This document shows positions 13,114 to 25,600 of a DNA stretch of 64,000 nucleotides, in pieces. The stretch is from assembly GCA_026120185.1 (NCBI GenBank), contig JANUWF010002021.1, positions 372,001 through 436,000 on the forward strand, written 5' to 3'. The notes under the pieces are model-generated. The model did no database searches. It saw nothing but the letters and a program-made list of their open reading frames with translations, and had not been told where the DNA came from. The translations under genes were made by a program, and so were the position numbers. The DNA is from Voacanga thouarsii (Eukaryota > Streptophyta > Magnoliopsida > Gentianales > Apocynaceae). Position 1 is the stretch's first letter; every line of letters starts with the position of its first letter.

Positions 13114-14689
13114 TTGTAACACCCCACTACCTACGAAACCTAAAAGGGGCGGGAATGTCACCCTATCTTTAGGACAAATGATCTTTATAACTAGGTAATT
13201 AAAATGATAGAAGAAATAATCTAATTTTAAAACTTAATACAACCCAAAACAATACTTGCATAAGTCTCAAAACAATTAAATAATAACTAAAATCTCTCAA
13301 GAAACAAATACAATCAAATTGAAAATTTAAAACTTAAGGTAACATAAAGCAATTCAACATTCAAAGTAGAATCGACTTGAAAACATGACATAAAAGGGTG
13401 ATGAGAAAAATTTTCCAGTAAGTCCTGTGTGTGCTCATGATATTTTAAGTAAACCTTTCATGTATGCAAATTTAAATCAAGTCACAATAAAAAAGTCTAC
13501 AAGTCTAGAAACTCATCTTTATACATTAAGTGGTATTTTATCAGCTTTTGCAAAATAAAATGTACAGCTTGTAAAGAAATAAACCACTCAAACAAATTTG
13601 ACTATGAAACTCTACATCATAGTCATGGCCATGAAACTCTGCATCATGACCATGTATTATGAAACCTTGCATTATAATACAAGTGGGCGATCAGCCCTCA
13701 GGGTGAGTTTCTCTTCTATCTCTATACCCAAACTTACCGATTGTTCATTTTGGAAAAGAAACAGTCCACAAAGACTGAGTTGCTAGCATGAACCAGTCTG
13801 ACTAACCAGAACTATCACCATGTCTAGAAAGAGTTTACCTCCAGATTGAGGCCTCTATCGAGAGACTTACCCAAGCCTTCTAAGGTTAGCTCTAATCAGC
13901 TTACCCTTGTTGAGTACCTAACGTTATGCTTGTCGCACTTGTGAAAAAGTAAAATCAACAAAATGTTTTACCTTGAAGAAGCAATTATGGTATTTAGAAA
14001 GTCTAGTAAAAATTGGTTTAAGAAAAATTTCAAATTTTGCTTGGAAAACCCTTTGCTTGCGTTCAAAATTATTTTATTTTAGCAAAAAAGACAAGGTGCC
14101 CAAAATTGCATCCCAAAGTACATCTTTATTGCAAACAACACATTTGACTTGCAGAAGTACTCTGGTTCAGTAAATAGCTTTATGCAAGGACTTAATTAAT
14201 CTCTTGATCTCACAAATTAAAATATTCCAAGTCCTGTTCAAGGCAACGTAGCCCTTCTTGGGGGAAATGCAAAGCACATATCACTATTAGCCAACAACTG
14301 TTGTAGCATATATGCATAATCAAATATATAACTTCAAACTCCAAGTATTCATAATCACGTATTCAATCTAATATTCACTAATAATGTCTTTAACTCCTGT
14401 TGATAGCTACATCCAATAATGTACTGCAAGCATCACCCATTAAGGCTAAACAATGTGCTATTTTATAACTAGTAAATGAAAATAATTGTTTTTAATATAT
14501 AATAATAATTTTATAGGTAATAAATTTCATATCACATATAAAAATTGGTAAACTATATGTATATGTTCTCTTAGGAAGTAGAGACTAGCTAATTGATGCA
14601 ATATATTAATTGATAGTAGTTTATTAATGCTTAATGGTTATAAAATTAATTGATATTTGAAAACACTAGAGCTTTGGTATCATTATTAA

Positions 14690-14731
14690 CATACATACAT
14701 ACATACATACATACATACATACATACATACA

Positions 14732-14762
<31 letters not shown>
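14690..14762 (+). repeat. (ACAT)n microsatellite
   Basis: About 18 perfect tetranucleotide units. The sister LTR has only a short ATATATATAGGTA stretch at the corresponding place (near 6932-6945), so this expansion arose after insertion. Confidence 0.95.
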
Positions 14763-14763
<1 letters not shown>

Positions 14764-15026
14764 AAAGAAAATAATTAGCTATTTCAATAACATAAGTAAA
14801 AATGATATTATTAGTAAATAAGTATAGGTAAAAAAATAATAATTATGTTAAAAGCAATAATAGGAACATAAAATAACATTGGCAATAACAACAATATAAG
14901 TAATGTCTATAACAATAATAGTAAAAGAAATGATAATTTCTTTTAAATAATATTGATAATAATATTATTAATATTTTTCTAAACTGATAATGTTTAATAA
15001 TAACAATAATATTAATAATGTTGGTG

Positions 15027-15027
<1 letters not shown>

Positions 15028-15079
<52 letters not shown>
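15028..15079 (+). repeat. (AAT)n microsatellite
   Basis: About 17 trinucleotide units. The corresponding part of the sister LTR carries a short (ATG)n run near 7219-7242. Confidence 0.95.
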
Positions 15080-15080
<1 letters not shown>

Positions 15081-17672
15081 GTAGTAATAAAAATAATGAC
15101 AACAATTTAAGTATAAAAAATAACAATAATATTACTATTAATAATTAAAAGTATCAATAATTTCGCTATTAATAAAAAAAAAATAGCAATCGTACAAGTA
15201 GAAATACTAGTAATTATTTAATATAGCAAAAGTAGCATTATAATAATAATAATATTTTCAAGGCGATAATAATTATTGATGGTATTACCAACATTGTTAA
15301 TACAACAACAACAACAACAACATTAATCTCCAACATCAACCAAATCATCACATGTTTTAATGACTTATAGATTCTATTCTCATATCTCCCAACTACCATG
15401 TCATAATTCCACATTAAAATTCAAGACCCAAATATAATACATAAAGCAATCCTATTGCATGCCTCAACCTTTATTATAAAAATCACCCATACCAAAATAT
15501 TTCCCCCCATCATCATTATAAATTACATCAACCCTTCTCTATTGACATCATCCTAAAACACTTGAGTTCAAAAGAAATAAGAATGTTAGATCAAAATACT
15601 TGTCTTGATAACCATTTTGAAGATGATGTTTGGCTGATCAAAATCTTGATTGCTTTGATGAACATTTTTGAGAGTCCAAATGAAAAGGTTCGCCTATGAC
15701 CACCAATCATTTTGGTCAAGAGGAGATTGAGAAGAAGAGTGAGATAAAGAATAAGAGAAATGAAAAGAATGAGTATGAAATTTTTATTTTTTTAACATAG
15801 TTTACCTTCTTCATCTTCTTAACTTGAAAGAAAAAAAATGCTTGTTTGATCCAATAAAGGAAGAAATTTGATTGATTTGGTGTTACAAAATATGTTAATG
15901 GAGAGAATAGGTTGCTCTCTAGTTGTTCTGAACATTTTAGAATGGTTTGGGAAGTTTAGAAGTGGCTAAAGGGTTGAAGCACGGTAGTGTGTGTTCTTGC
16001 TATTCTTGAGAGAATTAGAGAGAAAATTAGAAGAAGAGGGAGAGTTCTTGGATTGAAGGTGGCCGAATGGCCTTGCTAAGGGTAGTGTTTTGGTTTTGCT
16101 AGGAGAGAGGGAGTCTAGGAGCATATTCAAATTTTGAATTTGAGAAATGGTTGAAGATTTGGTGGAGGTTTTTGAGGAAGAAGATTGCTAATGGTGTTTT
16201 TATCTTTAAAGGTTTTTTTCTCTTCAATGGTGGCTCATTTAATTAATCAAGAGATGGAAGAGAAATGTAGAGTGCTCCAGCCTATAGTGCTTGTCGAAAT
16301 TCTTTGATGAATGTGCGCAGAAATTCTGATTTAGCTTGATGGAGTTGGTTGCTAGATGAGTGAGTGTTTGATAGAGCAAAGCATGGGATTTAATTTTCAA
16401 ATTCAAAGTATTTTGAATGGAGAGAAATTAGGAGATGTTTGAGGAGCTTTAATGGAGTTTGTTGGCCATAGTTAAAGGTAGAAGAAATGATGTTCAGCTA
16501 TCCTGCTATGGGTGGATGGAAATGGTGAAAAAAATGAAGAAGAAAGAGCAGTTGAATAAAAACTAATATAGCTGGAAAAATTTCTGGTTGTTTAATGAAA
16601 TCTAGTAAGGTTTGTTGAGAAAAAAATTCAAAGTACTTTGAAAGGATTTGGTTGCTATAACCTACGAGTGTTTCAAGGCCCTTTAATGGAGTTTTCCCGC
16701 TAGCAAACTGATGAAGAATAAAGCTATTGAAGAACTACTTCAAGAATCTAAAAGCTCTAAGATTTCATGGCTAAATGGCTTTCATGTTTGCTGGAAATTT
16801 TTCTGGCTTAGAGGGCCTAAGAATGCTTCAAAATTCACCAAGTATTTCTAGCTTTTGCTCACAACAATGGTTGTTTTCTTTGCAAGGAAATAAATGACAT
16901 CCAAGCTACCCAAGTTTCAAAAATTAGCAAGAAGAAGAACAAAATATTTTTTCTAGCTTTTTGCCCTAACAAGACTAACCAAAATTAAAGTTCTTTAAGA
17001 GAGAAATTTGGTGTTTTAATCTTAGATGATAAAACATCCTTTTAGTTCTCCTATGCTTCGGCCAAGGTGTTTCCAAAAAAAAAAAAAAAAAAACTAGAAT
17101 TTATTTAAATTCCATGACCATAATAATTTAGAATATTTTATAAGAAAATATAAAGAATTCATGAAATAAAATATTTTCAAATTCAAATATGTTAGGACAT
17201 GGATTGCTAAAATAATGGAGGTTAAAACTCTTCTAGATTTTCTTTAGGACTAGATCACATGGTTAGAATATTACCATTGTGATTGCCCAAGACAAAATTT
17301 CTAGGCTTATGGATTGTAAGAAATAAAATTCAAACATTGGTTAGGATAATTTAAAATAATTTTTAGTCGATGGAATTTGAACTTTAGACCTTAGGAATTA
17401 GTCTCAAGGCTCTAACCACTTTACCGCATTAATTCTTATTTCTATTTTCCCACCTTAATTCTCCTCCCTCCTATATTCTAAGCTCCTCCTTCTCTCATCT
17501 CTAAGCAAAATTTCCTAATTGCCCCCAACACTCATCAAATATAAATAAATCATATAGTCCACAATAATAATTCTAAAACATACAAATTCTTTAAGAAAAT
17601 ATTTATTCATGTAATATGTCATGAAATGTAGCCCATCCCTCTAATTCTAGGGTAGGCTTAGGTGGGATTTTA

Positions 17673-17712
17673 TAGAACTTGAAGTTCCCCAGGCTGCCTG
17701 GTCTTGAATATA
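17673..17712 (+). repeat. LARD 3' LTR, segment 2 (40 bp between two insertions)
   Basis: This 40-bp island contains GAAGTTCCCCAGGCTGCCTGG, the next unit of the motif array seen at 5085-5350. It is bounded by the Gypsy LTR on the left and the CACTA terminus on the right. Confidence 0.6.
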
Positions 17713-18410
17713 CACTACTGGAAACTGGCATATCAGCCATGGGATTCTTGCGTGGCTGATTACCCACATAACACCCACGGATCAGCAACATATTATATTC
17801 CATGGCTGATCTGTGGCTGATATATGGGAGAATCCGATTAAGGTTGTCGAGAATAAATTCGTGGTTGATCCGTATCTGATCACCTACGGATCAGCCATGG
17901 ATATATTTAAAAATTTTATGAAAATTATTCATGGATAATTCGTGGCTGGTTTACTATGAATCAGCCACAGATATTTTTTGTAAATGTAATTATATAGTCC
18001 AATATATCCGTGGCCGATACGTTGCTATTCAGCTACGGATCGGCCACGGAAATTCTATAAGAAGCTAGCAAAAGTAGTCGTGTTTGATCCGTGTGAGATC
18101 GGCTGCAATTCAACCAAGGAAAAATTTTGAAATGGAGATAAGAATTAAGAAATCAGCAATAGATCATCCATGAAATATATTTAAAAAATTTTATGTTTAT
18201 TAAAATTATTCGTGGTTGATTCGCACCTGATTTGCTACAAATCAGCAACGGAATATTTTTTACAAATTCAAAAATATTTGTAAAAATATCCATGGCTGTT
18301 TTGTATTAAATCAGCTGCAAATAAGCCACGACATGTTTTTTGAAAAATTTTTGAATTATGGCGTGGCTGATCCGTGGCTATATACCTACAAAATAGCCAC
18401 GAAAATTTCC
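17713..18410 (+). repeat. CACTA left terminus and subterminal repeat array
   Basis: The terminus is followed by repeated motifs near CGTGGCTGATCCGTGGCTGA and their inverses ATCAGCCACGGA, many per 100 bases. In En/Spm elements such subterminal motifs are bound by the TNPA protein to bring the ends together. Confidence 0.85.
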
Positions 18411-18720
18411 CTTTCAAACGATACAAATTATACCAGATTTTAATTCCATTTCTCGCAACCCATTTCTCTCAATTCTATTAGCATTTCTTCTTCTATCTAC
18501 CACACCCATTTCCCTTGGTTTGCTCCCACACCTCCGTCGCCCTCGCCATCGTCGTTGCCGTCGCCCTTGCCGTTCACCGCCGCAGAGGTACCTCACCAAG
18601 GGAGTTAGCAGACTGCTTCCGCTTGGCTCGAAGGTTTCTATTTTTCTACTTTGAATCGGCATTTGGGTTCCTCTTTATGCGTGTTATATTGTTTCATGCG
18701 TGAGCACTGTATGTAATGTG
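18411..18720 (+). other. GC-rich segment, possible first exon of the CACTA transcript or captured sequence
   Basis: Just inside the subterminal array there is a sharp GC rise around 18530-18615, with CCGTCGCCCTCGCCATCGTC and similar codon-like triplets. It is followed by a possible donor CAGAG|GTACC near 18587. Both strands have short open frames of low complexity (18414-18662 on -, 18515-18703 on +). It may be a 5' untranslated exon of the transposase gene or a fragment of host DNA. I cannot tell which. Confidence 0.35.
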
Positions 18721-19131
18721 TGTTCGAAGAGTGTAATTTGGATACACTTCACTGAATTTTTTTTCTTTATTCTTTGAACCAGCATTTTGGCAAAAAGATG
18801 CTCTAATTCCATTAGCTTTTCTAATGGTGCATTTGGGTGCTCTTCAATCATACAACAGCCAAGTTTGCTTCTATGAACCAAGATCTAATGTCTTCTTGAA
18901 GTTGGAAATATTTTATTCTATTTCTATTAACAAGTTATTGTCATTATGCAGGTAGAAGTAATGGTGTAATATGTCCAAGGCATTTGAGAGAAATAAGGTA
19001 TTGTGTTGATTGTTTGGCATATTGTCTGAACGGGAAATAGTGCAAAAAATGGGAGAACAGTTTATGATGAGCACTACTTTTAGAATAGTTTATGGGAGAA
19101 TAATGTGCAAAAAATGTGTTGATTGGTTGGC

Positions 19132-19177
19132 ATATTCATTTTAGAACACTCAATGTGAGCACTAATTTTATGATGAA
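19132..19177 (+). repeat. Left arm of a perfect 46-bp inverted repeat
   Basis: The 46 bases starting ATATTCATTTTAGAACACTC are the exact reverse complement of 21612-21657. The solo LTR at 19892-21576 lies between the arms. Without it the arms would be about 0.74 kb apart. Confidence 0.93.
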
Positions 19178-19629
19178 GGCAAAGTTTATCTTTCAGCGAG
19201 GTCATGTTTGGCAGATTAATGAAACTTGTAAAAAGGGATAATGCCCATTTAGTTTGTTAAATTATGTCTTTGACTGCTTTAAACTTGGTTGAATCCATCC
19301 AATAGAATTAGATATAAGTATAATCACTTTGAATGAATACGTTTTAGTACAATACTTAGTATTATTACAATCTACTTGGTTTTTAAGCTACAAAAAAAAT
19401 AAATAAATAAATAAAAGGGAAAATAAGGAGCTACAAAAGTAATGGTCTGAACATTAAATGAGAACTAATATACTTTAAGGTATTGTTGCCTATATATATA
19501 TATATATATATATCCCACAATAAAACACCCCTTAGGTACATTCCTCTTTTTTTTTTTTTTTTTTCTAGATTTCATTTAAAGGAAAAGGTTAATTATATCA
19601 CCAAAGAAAGAAAAAAAAGGTTGCCGCAA

Positions 19630-19654
19630 GGGGGTGGGGGGGGGAGGGGAGGGG
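19630..19654 (+). other. Guanine-quadruplex motif
   Basis: The run is G5-T-G9-A-G4-A-G4 on the + strand, four or more G tracts separated by single bases, which is the canonical pattern for a stable intramolecular quadruplex. It lies in the CACTA non-coding interior. Confidence 0.8.
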
Positions 19655-19891
19655 CCGAGAAGGGAGGGACTTTAAGAGGGATATAGAAGCAAAAGTCCAT
19701 ACATATATGAACAACTAAGTGTACTTGGATTGATATTAAATTATTTTTTAAAATATAAATATAATTTTAGATTTTATAAAGAACTAATATACTCAAACAT
19801 CAATATTAAAATCTTTTGAAATGAATAATAACACTATCAATATTTTACAGATAAAATTAATTTGTAATTAGTTCATTTTTATTGTGAAAAA

Positions 19892-21158
19892 CGTTAGTGT
19901 TATGCCCTAGAGACAATCACTTGTACATTGTATATGACACATTTTATTTTAATAAAAGGCATTATTTATCTTAGAGTTTCTTTTGTTTACTTTTATGTAA
20001 TATAACTATTAGATAAAGTCCCTAGTACAACACTATGTTAAGGAAATCATGATAGATATTATGATATGAGATTCCTACTACACTGTATAGAGTTAGTACT
20101 TAAAGAGTCCCTAGTCGTAGTATTAATGAGGCAAGACATCATTAATGCATTAAGACTAGCATGTGTTAGACTTCCTGATTTGATCAGGCGGTGGTTCTCA
20201 TATTCGTGAGTAATGAGATACTCAAAGTTAACACATGGATGCTTGTTAACAGAACTAGTACATTGGATGACCTAACTATGAGATAATCATATGGATAACT
20301 ATTTAATGCCAGTGATATAATCTCAATATAGCAAACGTGCAAGTATCCTTAGACTTAAGATATCCAAGGTATTTTGTTTGCTGAGCATTGTGCTTTGATT
20401 CTAATCCCTAGAGCCAGATCAAAGGCCGCGTATGGAATGGATATTGGGTACATTGTGAAGTAAACGAAAGTAGTTGAGAGTGTCAATAAAGGATTCACCA
20501 CTCCTAATAGTAGGGGCGAAGATCCCACGACCACTTGTAGGAATTACTACTCGAGAAGTCCTTGGCCAAGGTAATTGTGTATTAGAAACAGTTCCAATTG
20601 ATACACATCTAGAGTAGTGGGTTCTTGGTACTAGTACTATTATATTCGGGCCAGAATTAATATATATTCTGGAGGGAGTTGGCACTAATTCCATACTCCA
20701 AATCGAATGAGATATTGTATGGTGAAATGAGTTAATTGCACTGTAGTTTGTTATTGAAAGGTTCATGTTAAGCCACTTGACTTCCCGAACTCTTGGGTTG
20801 TCATGATGTATTGTTAGATACCGCTCATGATTTGGGAATATAGGTTTATTAATTGATGAATTAATAAACCAATCCTGATTAGAATCCATATGATTAATTC
20901 TAATTAATTATGGATTATTAATGTCAAACACGTTTGGATTAATTCATATTCGCTACCGATTGATTGGAAAACCTAATAAGTACACACAATAAAGGATTAT
21001 ATACTCAAGATGTTATTTGATAATATAGTGGGGTTAATTGTGAGAAAGAGAAGTTATTATTTCTTAGTTTTTGGTAATTCTTTTCGTGACATACAGGATA
21101 TGCACAACACCCTAATGGGCAAGAGTAATTCATGAAAAACTACAACTTCCAAAACCTT

Positions 21159-21227
<69 letters not shown>

Positions 21228-21576
21228 GTTCTTGAGTAACCTAGAAAAACCATAGCTGCCACTTTGGTTTATGCTAGCACATAAATATCTTGGTGCTTGA
21301 GAGCAATCCTTCGTGTGGATTTCTGTTAGAGATAATCACACATTGTGATTATAGTGATTGGATATTCAACTCTCGTGGTGTTTGATCAAGAGGATTGCTG
21401 GATCGCGTCCTAGACTTGAAGAATAAAAATTTTATTTTTTAGACGTTCAAAGAAAGGTAAAGCTGTTACCTTTGCTCTCTATATGTCTTATTTTCCACAC
21501 ATATGCGGTTCCTGGGATGGTATCTCGTTCTTATTTTTCCGCTGCGCCATATATGATATGAGTGAGATACCTAACA
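19892..21576 (+). mobile_element. Copia solo LTR (TGTTAGTG family) inside CACTA
   Basis: This 1,685-bp sequence is homologous to the LTRs of the complete Copia element at 40674-48981. It starts CGTTAGTGTTATGCCCTAGA (first base changed from T) and ends GATACCTAACA. Five A residues occur on both sides (19887-19891, 21577-21581), compatible with a 5-bp target duplication but low in information. A - strand open frame at 20419-20889 (156 codons) is broken in the sister LTRs and is probably not a gene. Confidence 0.9.
21162..21224 (+). repeat. (CT)n microsatellite
   Basis: About 31 CT units within the solo LTR. The sister LTRs near 42001-42045 and 48605-48645 hold only short CT-rich sequence, so it expanded in this copy. 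Confidence 0.97.
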
Positions 21577-21611
21577 AAAAAAATGTTGTAATTAGTTCAA
21601 TATTTTACTAA

Positions 21612-21657
21612 TTCATCATAAAATTAGTGCTCACATTGAGTGTTCTAAAATGAATAT
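21612..21657 (-). repeat. Right arm of the perfect 46-bp inverted repeat
   Basis: Exact reverse complement of 19132-19177. Homology stops abruptly at both edges of the arm. Confidence 0.93.
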
Positions 21658-22221
21658 CATATTCAGTCACTCAATTAATATAACTTTTTTATAAATACAA
21701 TTGAAAGATCTTGAATTTAATATTTACTAATCTCCGTCTCCTCTAACTTTTCAAAAATATGAATTTACAAGACAATATAATATGTAGACAAAGTAGATTA
21801 CGTTCAAATAATGTTTTGTGTGATATGGTATCCATTTATGTGAAAGGGGTAAAGCCATTTAGTTTGTTTGAAATGTTCAATTATAGCACAATATATTAAC
21901 GATGCTTAATATTTTGATCACTAGTATACATATTTCTTTTTCTTACAGCTTTGTATATTCTTATCATTACATTTTATTTTGTAGTTTTTTTTCTTTCTTG
22001 TGTGGCAAGGGTGGAGCATTTGACATAAATTTAATACCTTACGTAGTTTTAAAGTTGTCTTAATGATGTATAAAAAATGATGTATAAACCATCTTAATGA
22101 TGTATAAATGTAGATATTACTTCGAAGAAAAATGGTAAAATCGTCTTAATGGAAATTATCTTAAATGGCTAGAGATGGTTTTTTTTTTTTCATTCTTCCA
22201 ATGTCTAAAAACACTGCCCGG

Positions 22222-22223
<2 letters not shown>

Positions 22224-22290
<67 letters not shown>

Positions 22291-22291
22291 C

Positions 22292-22345
<54 letters not shown>
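22224..22345 (+). repeat. (ATT)n microsatellite, about 120 bp
   Basis: Trinucleotide array with one interruption (ATC) near 22290. The long Tyr, Ile and Leu runs in translated frames are artefacts. Confidence 0.97.
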
Positions 22346-22625
22346 GTTTCTATGTCTTCATGTTTTCTATTCCAGGAAATCAAGATCTAATCATTTTGAT
22401 ATTTTTTAAAGGTTTTTCATTCTTTAATTGTTTAATGTGTTTAATTTTCATTGTTTCTTTGTGTGTTTATGCATGAATATTTTGAAAATTAAATACAATA
22501 TTTCTGAGTATCGTAAAATTATTGTCATGTTTGAAAACTACTTTAAGATTTCCTACTAAACAACTAAACTTATAGCTACTGAATTTATAAATCATAATCA
22601 AATAGGTGGCATATAATTAGTTAAA

Positions 22626-25600
22626 ATGAATGGAGATAGAAGTTGGATGTATAATCGACTCCTCCCGGGTCATCGAGGCATAACAAAGGAGTTTACACAA
22701 GGACTCAATGAGTTTATCTATGTTGCATGTGCTCAACCACAATTCATTCGTAGTGCAATGACAAGGTGTCCATGTTCTCGGTGCAAGCTTTTGAAATTCC
22801 AAAGTCATGAAACCTACCATCTTCACCTTTTAGACAAAGGTTTTATGCCGAATTATGTTATCTGGACATCCCATGGAGAAGAGTATCAAACCCATGAAGA
22901 GGAACTACCTCATGTAGTATCCGACCATCATGAAACCACAAATACGTATCAAGAAATGGTATATGATGCCGTAGGTCATTCCTTTAATGATAATTAGGTC
23001 ATGGGTCCATCTAATATCGAGGATGAAGCACCAAATCCCAATGCACAACAATTCTATGATCTATTGCATGAGGCAGACGAGCTACTGTTTCAAGGTCATA
23101 TACGACATTCAAAGTTGTTAGTTGTGTCACGTATGTTGCATTTGAAGTTAGAGCAAAATATGTCGGATATTCATTTTAACAATTGGGCCGGTCTTATTAA
23201 TGAAATTCTACCAGATAATGGGAACAAAGTGCTGGATGATTTCTACAAGACTAAGAAGTTTGTGAAAGCTCTTGGGTTCCTAGTTGAGAAGATTCATGTA
23301 TGTGTCAATGGATGTATACTCTTTTGGAAAGATGATGAGGAATTAATGAACTGCAATTTCTGCAATCATCCCTGATACAAGCTAAGAATTTTGGAAAAAT
23401 CTAAACCCATTCCATATCAGAAGATGCATTACCGACCCATTACTTTGAGGCTTTAGAGGCTTTATGCGTCAAAAGAAACTGCCGAGCATACGACATGGCA
23501 TAAAGACCATACACAACAGGGCGATAAATGAATCACCCATCAGATGGCAAAACATAGAAGGATTTTGACATAAAACATCCAGACTTCGCATATGAGCCAC
23601 GTAATATAAGATTGGCATTATGTGCAGACGGGTTTGCACCTTTTGGTATGTCTGGCAAGTCATATTCTTGTTGGCTTATCATTATCACCCTTTATAATTT
23701 GCACCTTGGATGTGCATGAAGACACCTTACATGTTTCTAGCAGCGGTAATCCTAGGATCAAGAGATCCTGGGAAGATGATTGATGTGTATCTCCAACTAC
23801 TTATTGAGGAGCTTAAATCTTTTTAGCATGTGGGTATTCAGACGTATGATATTTCTACGAAGCGTAATTTTAATATGCGGGCTGCACTTATGTGGACAAT
23901 AGAAGACTTTCCTACTCATAGGATGCTATCCGGGTGGACAACTTTCGGGCACATAGCGTGCCCAATTTGTATGGAAAAAGTAAGGCGTTTCAACTTCGGC
24001 ATGGAAGAAAAACATATTTCTTTGATGTTCACCACCAATTTCTCCCATGAGATCGATCACCCGTATAGAAGAAATAAGACCAACTTTTTAAAAAATCGTG
24101 TCGAAAATTCTCCACCACCACCTAGGCTCATAGGTGAAGAAATTTGGCAACGAGTTCAGAATATTCCCAAGGTTATTGATACAGGAAGTGAAGGCACTCC
24201 CGAATGGTATCTCAATAGTCACAATTGGACAAAATAAAGCATATTTTAGGAACTCCCTTATTGGTCTTCATTGCTTTTTCGACACAACTTAGATGTTTTA
24301 CACATAGTTAAAACTTGTTTTGATAATGTTTTCAACACAGTAATGGATGTAAAAGGTAAAATAAAAGATACCCTAAATGCTCATTATGACATCAAAGAAC
24401 TATGCTAGAGAAAAGAATTGGGATTAGACCCCGAAGAGAGTATTAGATCAAAGGCAACTTATTGTCTTTCCAAACAAGAACAATGCATTTTGTTTGAGTG
24501 GATGAAGGATCTAAAATTTCTTGATGGCTATGCATCGAATCTATCTAGATGTGTTAATATCCGGGAGTTTAAGTTGATAAACACCAAGAGTCATGATTGC
24601 CATGTTTTCCTATTGCACTTGTTACCCGTTGCTTTTAGACAAATGCTACCAGAGTCGATTTGGAATGTCTTAACTAAGTTTAGCATTTTTTTTTAATGAC
24701 TTATGTGCCACTAAGTTAACTATAGGTAAGATGAGATAGTTGAGGAAAATATTTCTGTTATATTATGTAAGTTGGAGAGAATATTTCCATCTGCATTCTT
24801 CAACTCAATGGAGCATCTTCTAATTCATTTGCCATATGATGCTCATGTGTGCGGTCCAATTTAATATCGTTGGATGTTTTTTCTTTTTTTTTTTTGAAAG
24901 GTAATTCATAAAGCACTGCAATGTCTAGAAAGTTCATTTTCCAATTCTATCTCTTTGTATTATAGTCAATGCTTAAATTATTTTTACCATATGTAGAGAT
25001 CTCAATCATTTGAAAAAGAAGATTAGAAATAAAGAGAGATTTGAAGCATCTATAGTCAATGCTTACTTGGTTGAAGAGGTTTCTAACTTTACAACATACT
25101 ATTTTGAGCCACATGTAATAACAAGAAGTAGGCGTCTAAGTCGACATGATGATGGCAGTGACATTAGCCATTCTGCAAAAAAATTATCAATTTTTAGTTT
25201 ACCAGGGCAGTCAACAGGTAGATCTTATATGCGGTGGCTTACTGACGAGGGATACAAAGCTACCCATCTTTATGTGTTGCTAAACTGTTTAGAGGTGGAA
25301 CCATTTATTAGGTTCATTAAAAGCTGATTTTACAAATGAATTCTCTAATATACCAGTGACTAACTCTTCTATGCAATAATAATATAGACTAAGTTATTAT
25401 TATGCTATCACTTCAGTATGTTTATTGGTCAATTGCTCACCCATCTTCCACAAATTGGACATCGTGACATTAACAAGGATCGAGACCTACTTTGCTAGTT
25501 GGTTCTGTAGCCATGCATGTAATGCCATGTTTGTGCAAATTACCACGTCTCTACTCTAAATAATACTAATACTCTATTATTTGACTATACTGAGAATAAT

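Larger units (their letters stand above)
5357..17672 (-). mobile_element. Ty3/Gypsy chromovirus, two ~4.5-kb LTRs, decayed interior
   Basis: Two long homologous LTRs in the same orientation flank a 3.3-kb interior read on the - strand. The 5' LTR is 13115-17672, the primer site 13100-13113, the pol remnant 9870-11898, the polypurine tract 9823-9838 and the 3' LTR 5357-9822. LTR ends include TGTAACACCC, typical of plant Gypsy elements. The interior is shorter than a full chromovirus, with most of gag lost. I see no exact target duplication; flanks GAAGC (5351-5355) and GAACT (17675-17679) are only similar. The LTRs are collinear with many substitutions and differently expanded microsatellites, so the insertion is not recent. 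Confidence 0.85.
13115..17672 (-). repeat. Gypsy chromovirus 5' LTR (4,558 bp)
   Basis: Homologous to 5357-9822 along its whole length. It differs by substitutions, small indels, and expansion of an (ACAT)n array at 14690-14762 and an (AAT)n array at 15028-15079 that are short or absent in the sister LTR. It ends near GGTGGGATTTTA at 17672, next to resumed LARD LTR sequence. Confidence 0.85.
18721..19891 (+). other. CACTA non-coding interior, left part
   Basis: No gene is visible. The segment contains the left arm of a perfect 46-bp inverted repeat (19132-19177), a (TA)n tract at 19492-19513, a poly(T) run near 19548-19564, and a guanine-rich stretch at 19630-19668. Confidence 0.7.
21577..22625 (+). 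other. CACTA interior between solo LTR and transposase
   Basis: AT-rich, with no visible gene. It holds the right arm of the 46-bp inverted repeat (21612-21657), a partial direct repeat of sequence near 19244 (GCCATTTAGTTTGTT around 21853), and a long (ATT)n array. It probably contains the 5' untranslated region or first intron of the transposase gene. Confidence 0.6.

Noticed and set aside
20419..20889. 156-codon - strand open frame in the solo LTR
   Set aside because: The sister LTRs at 40674-42378 and 47263-48981 carry it only as broken pieces (for example 41330-41524, 47917-48129), and it has no recognisable motif.
22165..22476. Open frames with Tyr and Leu runs that look like membrane proteins
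   Set aside because: They translate an (ATT)n microsatellite upstream of the CACTA transposase.
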